Shown here: positions 1-7,704 of the stretch, piece by piece
Position numbering within the stretch: position 1 is the first letter of the stretch
How the letters are laid out: each line of letters opens with the position of its first letter
From: an uncultured Bacilli bacterium
GTDB lineage: Bacteria > Bacillota_I > Bacilli_A > RF39 > UBA660
Reading direction: 5' to 3'
NCBI GenBank assembly: GCA_910576795.1
Contig: CAJTIX010000012.1
Location: 1 to 37,640, forward strand
DNA length: 37,640 nucleotides
Translations under genes and position numbers: made by a program
Notes under the pieces: generated by a model
The model's database searches: none
What the model was told of the DNA's origin: nothing
The model's input: only the letters and a program-made list of their open reading frames with translations

Positions 1-285
1 GAATTAGGCATTAAAAACAATATTGTTTTGGTTCCAAATAATTTATGCAAAAGTAGTGTGGTTCAAGCCAAAGGAAACCTACTTGTTGATGATTCGATTA
101 AAAATCTTGACGACTGGGCTATTCACAATGGCATACCATTGTTTTTTAACGCAGTTGGCGAAAATAAAAGTATATTTAAAGAACAGGTTACAACAAATAA
201 TCAATATCCTCTAATTTTCACTTTAGAGTCTGTATTTTCTAGCAAAACTGATGAATATTGTAAGCAATTTGTATTAAAAAAATAA
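1..285 (+). CDS. HAD-family 5'-nucleotidase-like protein, 3' end only
   Basis: The frame is open from base 1, so the gene starts upstream of the window and only its last 94 codons are present. The fragment contains GNLLVDDSIKNLDDW followed by GIPLFFN. This resembles the end of the HAD fold in 5'(3')-deoxyribonucleotidase type C / YqfW-like proteins: the paired acidic residues that hold the magnesium, then N, W, G and a hydrophobic strand. Such enzymes dephosphorylate nucleoside monophosphates in the cytoplasm. The catalytic DxD of motif I is outside the window, so the assignment rests on this one motif and remains tentative. Confidence 0.5.
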   Translation, partial: ELGIKNNIVLVPNNLCKSSVVQAKGNLLVDDSIKNLDDWAIHNGIPLFFNAVGENKSIFKEQVTTNNQYPLIFTLESVFSSKTDEYCKQFVLKK

Positions 286-385
286 TTTGTTTTGTGAATT
301 AAAGTTAATAATTCTTGATGTTAATAGGTACAAAAATGGTATTTGGAAAATTTTATTGATTACTATGCTACATGCTTCATGCTAC

Positions 386-445
386 ATAATAAGGGTAATA
401 CTATCCTTATTATGATGAGGACTAGTGGCTATGCCACTAGTCCTC
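386..445. repeat. Two consecutive perfect or near-perfect hairpins
   Basis: Bases 386-397 pair with 402-413 (12 bp with one G-T pair, 4-base loop). Bases 417-429 pair with 433-445 (13 bp, no mismatch, TAT loop). Neither is followed by a good T run. A short direct repeat, ATGCTACAT, at 365-373 and 379-387 precedes them. They sit just before a third hairpin that does look like a terminator. They may be a termination/RNA-protection cluster for the upstream gene, or a remnant of an inserted repeat. Confidence 0.6.
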
Positions 446-455
446 TTGTGAATTG

Positions 456-486
456 ACTACTGTATCATTTTGCATAGTAGTTTTTT
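456..486 (+). terminator. Rho-independent terminator
   Basis: ACTACTGT at 456-463 pairs with 474-481 around a 10-base loop and is followed by six T (481-486). It would end transcription of the upstream nucleotidase-like gene. Confidence 0.65.
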
Positions 487-745
487 AGTCTCTATACAAT
501 TAAATTATATAAATTTCAATTCTATAATTTTTACTACCAATTTACTACTTTTGAAAGCAAAAATATAAGAAATTATGAAAATATATGTGAATATCTTTCA
601 AAAATAAAAATGGTATAAACGCTTATAAATAAAGATTACAACTAGATTTAAAAACTTATAAGAGATTACTTAAAAATTACTATATTTTTTACATAAAAAA
701 AGGAAATTGAAAAGTTTTGTCGTATATTATAAGTAGGAGAGTGTT
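487..745. other. AT-rich gap before dnaG
   Basis: No open frame or RNA gene is seen here. The stretch must hold the promoter of the dnaG operon, but no convincing -35/-10 pair with 16-18 base spacing stands out. The clearest signal is the ribosome site AGGAGA at 735-740. Confidence 0.4.
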
Positions 746-2503
746 ATGATGGAAAATACATATCAATTAACAGAGCAACAAATCAATCATATCCGTGAAT
801 CAATTGATATTGTAGACATCATATCGAGCTACATCCCTTTAGTAGCAAAAGGAAAAAGCTTTTTTGGTGTATGTCCCTTTCATGATGACCATTCTCCAAG
901 TATGAGTGTATCTAAAGAAAAACAAATCTATCGATGCTTTTCCTGTGGTGCAGGTGGAAATGTATTCAAATTTGTAATGGATTATGAAAATATTAACTTT
1001 TTAGAAGCAGTCAAAATGCTTGCAGATAAAGCAGGAATTCCCATTCAAATTGAAACAGGACGTACACCTGTACAAAAAAAATACCAAGCATATTATGAAA
1101 TTTATGATTTGGCCTTTAAGTTTTATCAAAACAACATCAATACTACAATGGGAAAAGAAGCGAGGACTTATTTGGACAAGCGTGGTATAGATTCTAATAT
1201 TATCAAAGAATTTGGAATTGGATTATCTTTAAAAAATACAGAAATGTTAACAAAATTGTTAACCAAAAAAGAATATCCTTCAAAATTACTCATAAAAACA
1301 GGACTCATCAATGAAAACGAAAAAGGATTACATGATGTATACTATAACCGAATTATGTTTCCACTTTGGGATTTAGAAGGTAAAGTCATTGGTTTTAGTG
1401 GAAGAATTTATCAAAACAATGATACAGCCAAATATGTCAACACCAAAGAAACTGAAATTTTCAAAAAAGGAGAACTATTATATCACTATCATGTTGCAAA
1501 AAACGAAGCGAGAAGAGTAGGACAAGTAATTGTGATGGAAGGATTTATGGATGTCATTCGTGCCTTCAGTATTGGCTTAACCAACGTCGTCGCAACTATG
1601 GGTACCGCAGTTACCAAGGAACAAGCTCTATTACTGAAACGAATGGCAAAAGAAGTAATACTTTGTTTTGATGGAGATGAGGCAGGAGCAAAAGCGACTA
1701 TGTCTTGTTCAAACGAATTATTGCAAATTGGAGTAACACCAAAAATCATTCGACTAGAAGAAAATCTAGATCCAGATGAATATATTTTAAAATATGGAAA
1801 AGAACAATTCTTAAAAAAAATAGAAAATCCAATCAATATGATGGATTTCAAACTCAACTATTTTAAAAAGAAAAAAGATTTTTCAAATAATAGTGATATA
1901 GCCAACTATGTAAAAGAAGTATTAAAAGAACTAGAAAAAATAGATGATGTCGTATTAAGAGAATTGACCATTCAAAAATTAAGTCAAGAAACAAATTTAG
2001 AAGAACAATTTTTAAAAGAACAAATCAAGCAAATAGAACAACCAGTGAAAGTGGTTCCTAAAAAAACAAATATTAAACTTACCAAATATGAACAAGCCGA
2101 AAAAAATTTAATTTACTATATGTTAGAATCGGCCGAAGTAATTCAGTTATATCAAAAACATATTACATATATGCCTACCAAACCATATCGGTTGTTGGCA
2201 ATTCAAATCGCTTGTTTTTATCAGGATTATCAAAAAATCAATATTGCAGATTTTATGACATCCATACAAAATGATGAGGTTTTAACACAAACCTTAAATG
2301 ATATATTGAATTTGAATTTAAAAGAGGAATACACCATAGAAGAAATTATGGACTATATTAGAACCATACACGAATACGGAGTTAAATTTCAATGCAAACG
2401 ATTAACGGAAATGTTAGAAATGGAAATAGATCCAATGAAACAAGCTGAAATTGGACAAAAAATTGTAGAATTAAAAAAAACAGAAATGATGGATAGGGGA
2501 TAA
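746..2503 (+). CDS. dnaG: DNA primase DnaG
   Basis: This enzyme makes the RNA primers for lagging-strand DNA synthesis at the fork, working with the replicative helicase. Domains in order: CHC2 zinc finger with C43, H46, C64 and C67; a catalytic core including NRIMFPLWDLEGKVIGFSGR near 201-220; the Toprim domain with EGFMD at 265-269 and DGDEAG at 309-314; and a C-terminal helicase-binding region. Its 585 residues are normal for the family. Two adjacent ATG codons follow AGGAGA at 735-740; the second, at 749, has the better spacing, so the true start may be three bases downstream. It heads a dnaG-rpoD-trmK operon. The rpsU gene that leads this operon in many bacteria is absent here. Confidence 0.97.
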   Translation: MMENTYQLTEQQINHIRESIDIVDIISSYIPLVAKGKSFFGVCPFHDDHSPSMSVSKEKQIYRCFSCGAGGNVFKFVMDYENINFLEAVKMLADKAGIPIQIETGRTPVQKKYQAYYEIYDLAFKFYQNNINTTMGKEARTYLDKRGIDSNIIKEFGIGLSLKNTEMLTKLLTKKEYPSKLLIKTGLINENEKGLHDVYYNRIMFPLWDLEGKVIGFSGRIYQNNDTAKYVNTKETEIFKKGELLYHYHVAKNEARRVGQVIVMEGFMDVIRAFSIGLTNVVATMGTAVTKEQALLLKRMAKEVILCFDGDEAGAKATMSCSNELLQIGVTPKIIRLEENLDPDEYILKYGKEQFLKKIENPINMMDFKLNYFKKKKDFSNNSDIANYVKEVLKELEKIDDVVLRELTIQKLSQETNLEEQFLKEQIKQIEQPVKVVPKKTNIKLTKYEQAEKNLIYYMLESAEVIQLYQKHITYMPTKPYRLLAIQIACFYQDYQKINIADFMTSIQNDEVLTQTLNDILNLNLKEEYTIEEIMDYIRTIHEYGVKFQCKRLTEMLEMEIDPMKQAEIGQKIVELKKTEMMDRG

Positions 2504-2506
2504 ACA

Positions 2507-3592
2507 ATGATAAACGAAATTAAAACATTTGAAGAAAGAAAAACAGAATTAGTCAAAAAAGGAAAAGAAAAAGGATTTATTACATATGAAGAATTGGCTT
2601 CTTCACTAAAAGGCTTAGATTTAGATGCAGATGCTTTGGATGAATTATACAATTTATTCAATGAAAACAGTATTGCGATTGTATCAGAGGATGAATCTAG
2701 TAGTGAAGAAGGAAATTCTGATAAATTATTATTGGACGATAACACACTAACAAAAGATTTGACGATTAATGATCCTGTTCGTATGTACTTAAAAGAAATT
2801 GGACAAATCAAATTGCTTTCCATGGAAGAAGAATTGGAACTTGCAGATCGTATTCTATCAGGAGATGCAGAAGCCAAGGCAACTTTAGCAGAAGCCAATC
2901 TTCGACTGGTAGTCAGTATTGCAAAACGTTATGTGGGGCGTGGTATGCTTTTCTTGGATTTGATTCAAGAAGGAAATATTGGATTGATGAAAGCAGTTGA
3001 TAAATTTGATGTGACCAAAGGATATAAATTTTCAACTTACGCAACTTGGTGGATTCGTCAGGCCATCACAAGAGCAATAGCAGACCAAGCAAGAACCATT
3101 CGTGTTCCAGTTCACATGGTAGAAACCATTAATAAATTAGCGCGCATTCAACGTCAATTGACCTTGGAACTCAATCGGGAACCATCAGAAGAAGAATTGG
3201 CAGAAAAAATGAATATATCTGTTGATAAAATTAGAGATATTTATAAAATTAGTCAAGAACCTGTTAGTTTAGAAACTCCAATTGGAGAAGAGGATGATTC
3301 TCACTTAGGTGATTTTATCAAGGATGAACGAAATGTAAGTCCTGAAGAATATGCAACCAATGAAATGTTAAAAGATGAAATCAATGATGTCTTAGAAACA
3401 CTTACAGAACGTGAAGAAAAAGTCATCCGTTTACGTTTTGGATTAGACGATGGAAAATCCAAAACATTAGAAGAAGTAGGGCAGTTATTTGGTGTTACTA
3501 GAGAGCGTATCCGTCAAATTGAGGCCAAAGCTTTACGAAAATTAAGGCATCCTTCCCGTTCTCGTAAACTGAAAGACTATATGGGAGAATAA
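2507..3592 (+). CDS. rpoD: Housekeeping RNA polymerase sigma factor (SigA/RpoD)
   Basis: This is the primary sigma factor, which directs RNA polymerase to TTGACA/TATAAT promoters. It has a region 1.1-like N-terminus (about 1-60), an acidic linker, region 1.2 at 89-118 (DPVRMYLKEIGQIKLLS), region 2 at 128-200 with the -10 recognition helix around YATWWIRQAITRA, region 3 at about 203-255, and region 4 at 296-357 with the helix-turn-helix LEEVGQLFGVTRERIRQIEAK. The start is three bases after the dnaG stop, with a ribosome site inside the dnaG 3' end (TAGGGGAT), indicating coupled expression. At 361 residues it is close to SigA of Bacilli. Many promoters elsewhere in the window fit its consensus. 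Confidence 0.97.
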   Translation: MINEIKTFEERKTELVKKGKEKGFITYEELASSLKGLDLDADALDELYNLFNENSIAIVSEDESSSEEGNSDKLLLDDNTLTKDLTINDPVRMYLKEIGQIKLLSMEEELELADRILSGDAEAKATLAEANLRLVVSIAKRYVGRGMLFLDLIQEGNIGLMKAVDKFDVTKGYKFSTYATWWIRQAITRAIADQARTIRVPVHMVETINKLARIQRQLTLELNREPSEEELAEKMNISVDKIRDIYKISQEPVSLETPIGEEDDSHLGDFIKDERNVSPEEYATNEMLKDEINDVLETLTEREEKVIRLRFGLDDGKSKTLEEVGQLFGVTRERIRQIEAKALRKLRHPSRSRKLKDYMGE

Positions 3593-4248
3593 TGCAACTC
3601 TCCCTTCGTTTACGTGCCATTGCCGACATGATTCCAGAAGGTAGGGTTGTAGTCGATATTGGCTGTGATCATGCGTTTTTGGATATTGATTTAACAAAAA
3701 GAAAAAAAAATAAGTGTATCGCATGTGATGTTCGTAAAAGTGTGTTAGAAATTGCACAAAAAAATATTGCCAAATTTGGTTTTGAGAAAGAAATAGAACT
3801 CATTCAAAGTGATGGACTAGAAACCATTGATATTCCAGAAGGTGCGGTTGCAGTCATTGCTGGAATGGGTACTTCTACCATCCTTTCCATTTTCAAAAAT
3901 GATAAAGTAAAATCTTTTTCACAAATAATCATTCAGACCAATAATGATTGGGCTTTATTACGAAAAAAAATGTCCAAAAAAGGTTTTCAATTGATAGAAG
4001 AAAAAGTAGTGTTAGAACATAACAAATACTATGTATTGATGAAATGGGAAATTGGAAAAATATTGTATTCTTCAAAACAATGCTTTTTAGGACCATTATT
4101 AATAAAGAAAAAAGAATTCATTCCTTACTATCAATATTTGTTACATCAATATCAAGGAGTGTATTCTCAAATTCCAAGACAACATAGAGTAAAAAGATAT
4201 CAAACAAGACAGAAAATTCGTTGGTTAACAAAAGAACTAAAGAAATAA
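3592..4248 (+). CDS. trmK: tRNA (adenine(22)-N1)-methyltransferase TrmK
   Basis: This SAM-dependent enzyme methylates N1 of A22 in the tRNA D-loop region. The SAM-binding motif VDIGCDHA is at 21-28, close to the N-terminus as is usual for this family, followed by an acidic strand end (ACDVRKSVL) and the family signature AGMG. The start ATG overlaps the rpoD stop codon (TAATG), so translation is coupled. The same order, sigA then trmK (yqfN), occurs in Bacillus. A terminator hairpin overlaps the stop codon. It has 218 residues, typical for the family. Confidence 0.92.
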   Translation: MQLSLRLRAIADMIPEGRVVVDIGCDHAFLDIDLTKRKKNKCIACDVRKSVLEIAQKNIAKFGFEKEIELIQSDGLETIDIPEGAVAVIAGMGTSTILSIFKNDKVKSFSQIIIQTNNDWALLRKKMSKKGFQLIEEKVVLEHNKYYVLMKWEIGKILYSSKQCFLGPLLIKKKEFIPYYQYLLHQYQGVYSQIPRQHRVKRYQTRQKIRWLTKELKK

Positions 4249-4260
4249 TCTTTAGTTTTT
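4235..4260 (+). terminator. Terminator of the dnaG-rpoD-trmK operon
   Basis: AACTAAAGA at 4235-4243 pairs perfectly with 4249-4257 around a five-base loop and is followed by a T run. It spans the trmK stop codon and the tail of the convergent gene, and may act in both directions. Confidence 0.8.
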
Positions 4261-4603
4261 ATATGAAGAAAGTAGGTCCTTCTGTGACTTGTGAGGAAAC
4301 ATGGGATTGTGGTTCATCCATCGATGCATTAGAAGTGGAATTGACTGTTGATGATTCCGTTGGAGTATCTACCTTTTTAAACTCATTCATTACCTTAAAC
4401 ATTGTTTTCGCGTTTTTCATTACTGGAGAAATTTGTCGAATCACTGGAATTGCTTGATTCGCAACACCTAGTACTTTTTGTGTTCCAGAAAGTAGGGAAC
4501 CCCATTTAATTCCACCACCACCAAGTAGTCTTCCAAATAGCCCAGGAGTTGTAGTTGCGGCAGTTGTAGGATAAACACCAAAATATGGGTTATAATAATT
4601 CAT
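4259..4603 (-). CDS. VrrA/YqfQ-like small protein
   Basis: This 114-residue protein has a Tyr/Pro-rich N-terminus (NPYFGVYP), a Gly-rich segment LFGRLLGGGGIKWGSLL at about 22-38, the conserved-looking core SGTQKVLGVANQAIPVIRQISPVMKNAKTMFKVM at about 39-72 (quoted here only as a landmark, ending in a hydrophobic helix), and a Ser/Thr-rich tail. This layout resembles the VrrA/YqfQ family of Bacilli, whose gene lies in the same sigA-trmK neighbourhood. Its function is not established. A good ribosome site (AAAGGAG) precedes the ATG. It converges on trmK and diverges from the pilus operon. Confidence 0.65.
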   Translation of the reverse strand: MNYYNPYFGVYPTTAATTTPGLFGRLLGGGGIKWGSLLSGTQKVLGVANQAIPVIRQISPVMKNAKTMFKVMNEFKKVDTPTESSTVNSTSNASMDEPQSHVSSQVTEGPTFFI

Positions 4604-4648
4604 AACTATACTCCTTTCTAAAATAGTATATGATTTGTCAAAAAATGT

Positions 4649-4677
4649 TTTACAAATTAAAAAAAATATAGTATAAT
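4649..4677 (+). promoter_or_regulatory. SigA-type promoter of the pilC-pilD operon
   Basis: TTTACA at 4649-4654 and TATAAT at 4672-4677 are separated by 17 bases. Transcription would begin near 4684, shortly before pilC. Confidence 0.75.
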
Positions 4678-4719
4678 TTTTATAGTATAAAAATAGGGAG
4701 ATTGGATGGTGTTTTTTCT

Positions 4720-6570
4720 ATGCAACAGATGAACAATCGTGTATTTGAAACTCTTTATCGATTTATAATCAATTTATTGAATGTACCAATTTTTATCATT
4801 CGATATTTTTTCTTAGGAATCTTTTTCACGTTATATTTTATTGGTTCTGTCATAGTAATGCTGACGTTTGGTGTTGCAAAATACTTTTTATTTGGTTTTG
4901 CATATGTATGCTATTCTATTTTTCAAATTGTAAAATGGTTTGGAAAAATGATTGCTCATTTTATCACTTACTTCTTTAAAGGAATTGTTTTTGTTTTATT
5001 CATTATTTGTTTGCCATTTCGTTCCTTATTCAAAAGAAAAAAAGAAAATATCAACCAAACTGATCATAAGAAAGAGTCCATACAAGAAAATAAAAAAGCA
5101 TCCCGTCATAAGAAAAAGGATGACGATATTTACTTAAATGAAAATGTAAAAATCGAAAAAGAATCAATTGGTTCTAAAATAAAAAAGGCATTTTCTAAAC
5201 TCAATCAAATTCCAGCATGGTTTAAAAATAAACTAGTAAATAATGATTTTGCAAAACATAGACGTAATAAAAAAACGATGCAAAGAGAGGCTTTATTGAT
5301 TGATTTTGATGGAGAAGATGCGGAAAAAAGTGAAACCAAAGAATTATATCAATATGTTGCGAAAGATCAAGAAGGACATGTGATTAAAGATTTTTTTGAA
5401 GCTTTTTCAAAAGTGGAAGTTCATTCATTCTTACTGAGTGAAGGATTTGAAGTATATAGTATCAAAAAAGCGAGCAAATGGACTGTATTTGTACATGGAA
5501 AAGCAAGTGTTAATACGGTACGTATCAAAACCAAAGATTTGATTTTCTTCATAACACAACTTTCTACGTATTTAAAAGCAGGTATTCCATTGGTTGAAGC
5601 CCTTAAAATATTATCAAGACAATTTAAAAAGAAAAGTTATCAAAAAATATTCAAAGCAATTATTTATGATTTGACAATGGGTGACAACTTTAGTGACGCA
5701 TTAAATAAACAAAATGTTGCTTTTCCAAGATTATTTATTAACATGGTAAAAACAGCAGAGATGACTGGAGAATTACCAGAAGTTTTAGATGATATGTATA
5801 ACTATTATACAGAAACTGAAAAAACTAGAAAACAGATGATTACAGCTATGATGTATCCATCCCTCGTATTTATCTTTTCGGTTGCTGTTATTACATTCAT
5901 TATGATGTTTGTCATTCCACAATTTGTTGAAATATATTCTACAATGGATGCAGCACAAATTCCTGCATTCACAAAAGCGGTTATTTCTGTCAGTGATTTT
6001 CTACAAAAATATATTGTATATGTTATCATAGGTCTTGTATTATTTGTAGTATTATTTATGTATCTTTATAAAAAGGTGAGAGGATTTAGAACTGTAGTTC
6101 AATGGGTTTTAATGCATATGCCTGTATTTGGAAATACCATTATTTATAATGAAGTTACAATGTTCACAAAAACCTTCTCATCCTTACTAGCACATAATGT
6201 CTTCATTACAGATAGTATGGAAATTTTAAACAAAATTACCAATAATGAAATATATAAGATGTTGATTTTAGATACCATTACCAATTTGGCAAAAGGGGAT
6301 AAAATTTCAACAGCTTTCGCAGGACACTGGGCTTTTCCAATCCCTGCCTATGAAATGTTGGTAACTGGAGAAAAAACAGGGGAATTGGCAGAAATGATGG
6401 CAAAGGTTTCTGCATATTATCAAGAATTACATAAAGAATCAGTTACAAGAATTAAAACTTTTATTGAACCAATTTTAACCATTTTCTTAACTGTTGTAGT
6501 TGGTGTCATTATTCTTGCGATTGTAATTCCAATGTTTGGTATGTATAGTACCATTCAAAGTTACGGGTGA
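4720..6570 (+). CDS. pilC: Type IV pilus/competence-type platform protein PilC (GspF family) with a long N-terminal extension
   Basis: This inner-membrane platform protein couples the assembly ATPase to pilin polymerisation. From the ATG at 4720 it has 616 residues, while family members usually have about 400. Residues about 14-100 form up to four hydrophobic segments and about 105-205 a very charged Lys/Glu linker; neither belongs to the usual family plan. The standard protein begins near 211 (YQYVAKDQEGHV), with the first T2SF domain at about 270-395 and the second at about 475-605, each ending in membrane helices. The family marks KAGIPLVEAL and ELPEVLDDMYNYY are present. The start is uncertain: a TTG at 4702 lies one base from AGGGAG, while the ATG at 4720 is eight bases after GGTG. 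pilD follows directly. Confidence 0.9.
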   Translation: MQQMNNRVFETLYRFIINLLNVPIFIIRYFFLGIFFTLYFIGSVIVMLTFGVAKYFLFGFAYVCYSIFQIVKWFGKMIAHFITYFFKGIVFVLFIICLPFRSLFKRKKENINQTDHKKESIQENKKASRHKKKDDDIYLNENVKIEKESIGSKIKKAFSKLNQIPAWFKNKLVNNDFAKHRRNKKTMQREALLIDFDGEDAEKSETKELYQYVAKDQEGHVIKDFFEAFSKVEVHSFLLSEGFEVYSIKKASKWTVFVHGKASVNTVRIKTKDLIFFITQLSTYLKAGIPLVEALKILSRQFKKKSYQKIFKAIIYDLTMGDNFSDALNKQNVAFPRLFINMVKTAEMTGELPEVLDDMYNYYTETEKTRKQMITAMMYPSLVFIFSVAVITFIMMFVIPQFVEIYSTMDAAQIPAFTKAVISVSDFLQKYIVYVIIGLVLFVVLFMYLYKKVRGFRTVVQWVLMHMPVFGNTIIYNEVTMFTKTFSSLLAHNVFITDSMEILNKITNNEIYKMLILDTITNLAKGDKISTAFAGHWAFPIPAYEMLVTGEKTGELAEMMAKVSAYYQELHKESVTRIKTFIEPILTIFLTVVVGVIILAIVIPMFGMYSTIQSYG

Positions 6571-6587
6571 GTTAGGTGGTTGAAGGT

Positions 6588-7385
6588 ATGGAAATTTATT
6601 ATACAATTGTATTATTTCTTTTTGGTATAGTATTAGGATCTTTCTATAATGTAGTAGGATATCGTTTACCAAAAGGAGAATCATTGTTATTTCCATCTTC
6701 ACACTGCACCAAATGTAATCATAAATTAGGGGCAAGTGAATTGGTCCCTATTTTTTCTTATTTGTTTTTAAAAGGAAAATGTAAAAATTGCGGTGAAAAA
6801 ATATCTTTATTTTATCCCATTTTTGAATTATGCTCTGGCCTTTTATTTGCATTCAGTTATATTCTATTTGGTTTTTCAATTGAACTTGCGATTGCGCTTA
6901 CTTTCATTTCAACTTTATTGATTATTATTATCAGTGATTATCAAACAATGATTATTCCAGATGAAGTATTAATATCGGGTTCTATTTTATTGATTATTGA
7001 GTTATGGATTCAAAGAGGGCTCCATGGGACATTGGAAGCAATCGGTGCTGGAATTTTAGCATTCATAACGATGTTTTTACTGAAAAAATTTGGAGATTTT
7101 CTATTTAAAAAGGAATCAATGGGTGGAGGAGATATTAAACTCATGTTCGTTTTCGGACTAACACTAGGATATCCTATGGCAATTGTTGCGATATTTGTTG
7201 CTTCTTTTGTTGCTTTACCTGTTGCAGTTTATTTTACAATGAAATATAAGGATCAAAAATACATCGACGATGATGAAATTCCTGAACATAGTATTCCATT
7301 TGGTCCATTTTTGGCAATTGCTGCTATTGTCTTATTATTGTCAAGAATTGATTTTCATTTTATCATTCATATGTTGACCAAATAA
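6588..7385 (+). CDS. pilD: Prepilin leader peptidase / N-methyltransferase
   Basis: This membrane aspartic protease cleaves type IV prepilins after the Gly of the leader and methylates the new N-terminus. The N-terminal domain has a four-cysteine zinc site (C40, C43, C65, C68). The catalytic aspartates are D117 in SDYQTMIIPDE and D182 in GGGDIKLM. It has several membrane helices and 265 residues, as expected. The ATG at 6588 is chosen over the GTG at 6576 because AGGTGG at 6574-6579 is correctly spaced for it. It lies 17 bases after pilC in the same operon. Its likely substrates are the GFTL-type prepilins encoded at 24.7-25.7 kb. Confidence 0.95.
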   Translation: MEIYYTIVLFLFGIVLGSFYNVVGYRLPKGESLLFPSSHCTKCNHKLGASELVPIFSYLFLKGKCKNCGEKISLFYPIFELCSGLLFAFSYILFGFSIELAIALTFISTLLIIIISDYQTMIIPDEVLISGSILLIIELWIQRGLHGTLEAIGAGILAFITMFLLKKFGDFLFKKESMGGGDIKLMFVFGLTLGYPMAIVAIFVASFVALPVAVYFTMKYKDQKYIDDDEIPEHSIPFGPFLAIAAIVLLLSRIDFHFIIHMLTK

Positions 7386-7409
7386 AAACAACGATTGTTG
7401 TTCTTATTT
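7380..7409. terminator. Bidirectional terminator between pilD and the small membrane gene
   Basis: Bases 7380-7392 pair with 7397-7409 (13 bp with one mismatch, GATT loop), flanked by A-rich and T-rich sides. It serves the two convergent genes, whose stop codons lie in or next to the stem. Confidence 0.7.
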
Positions 7410-7592
7410 CATTAATTTATATTTTCTTTGTGTCTTCATAAAGTAAATACCAAATAGGTAAGTACTGAATAAAGAAATATAAGTAAATGTGGTATAGTGT
7501 GTGAATAATAAGATTCCATCTAGAATACATAAAAGCGCAATGGCAATAGAACCTAGAATCAAATAACACACTTTATTCCAGTTTATTTTCAT
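7404..7592 (-). CDS. Small two-helix membrane protein, unknown function
   Basis: This 62-residue protein has two hydrophobic segments (about 9-30 and 35-51) and a basic C-terminus (KTQRKYKLMK). No family is recognised. That the gene is real is supported by a G-rich ribosome site about nine bases before the ATG, a near-consensus SigA promoter at 7628-7655 placing the RNA start close upstream, and a terminator at its end. Confidence 0.65.
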   Translation of the reverse strand: MKINWNKVCYLILGSIAIALLCILDGILLFTHYTTFTYISLFSTYLFGIYFMKTQRKYKLMK

Positions 7593-7622
7593 TAGAAATT
7601 CCCCCCTTTTTCCTTTGAATGC

Positions 7623-7655
7623 CTGCTATTATAGCAGTTTTTTTGGATTTGTCAA
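7623..7655 (-). promoter_or_regulatory. SigA promoter whose -10 lies inside a hairpin
   Basis: Read on the minus strand, TTGACA (7655-7650) and TATAAT (7633-7628) are 16 bases apart: both boxes are perfect consensus. The same bases form a 6-bp hairpin on the plus strand (7623-7628 with 7632-7637) followed by seven T (7638-7644). This would terminate plus-strand readthrough from pilD. Confidence 0.8.
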
Positions 7656-7682
7656 ATTTTTACTATTTAATTCATTATATAC

Positions 7683-7704
7683 AAAAAAAGAAGAATTAGT
7701 CTTC
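7683..7704 (-). terminator. rarA terminator
   Basis: On the minus strand a short hairpin (7700-7704 with 7690-7694) overlaps the rarA stop codon and is followed by seven T (7689-7683). Confidence 0.65.

Noticed and set aside
1489..1857. 122-residue minus-strand frame inside dnaG
   Set aside because: It is opposite a fully conserved part of DnaG and has a composition typical of an antisense shadow.
4221..4457. 78-residue plus-strand frame
   Set aside because: It is antisense to the YqfQ-like gene, which has the better ribosome site and a family-like composition.
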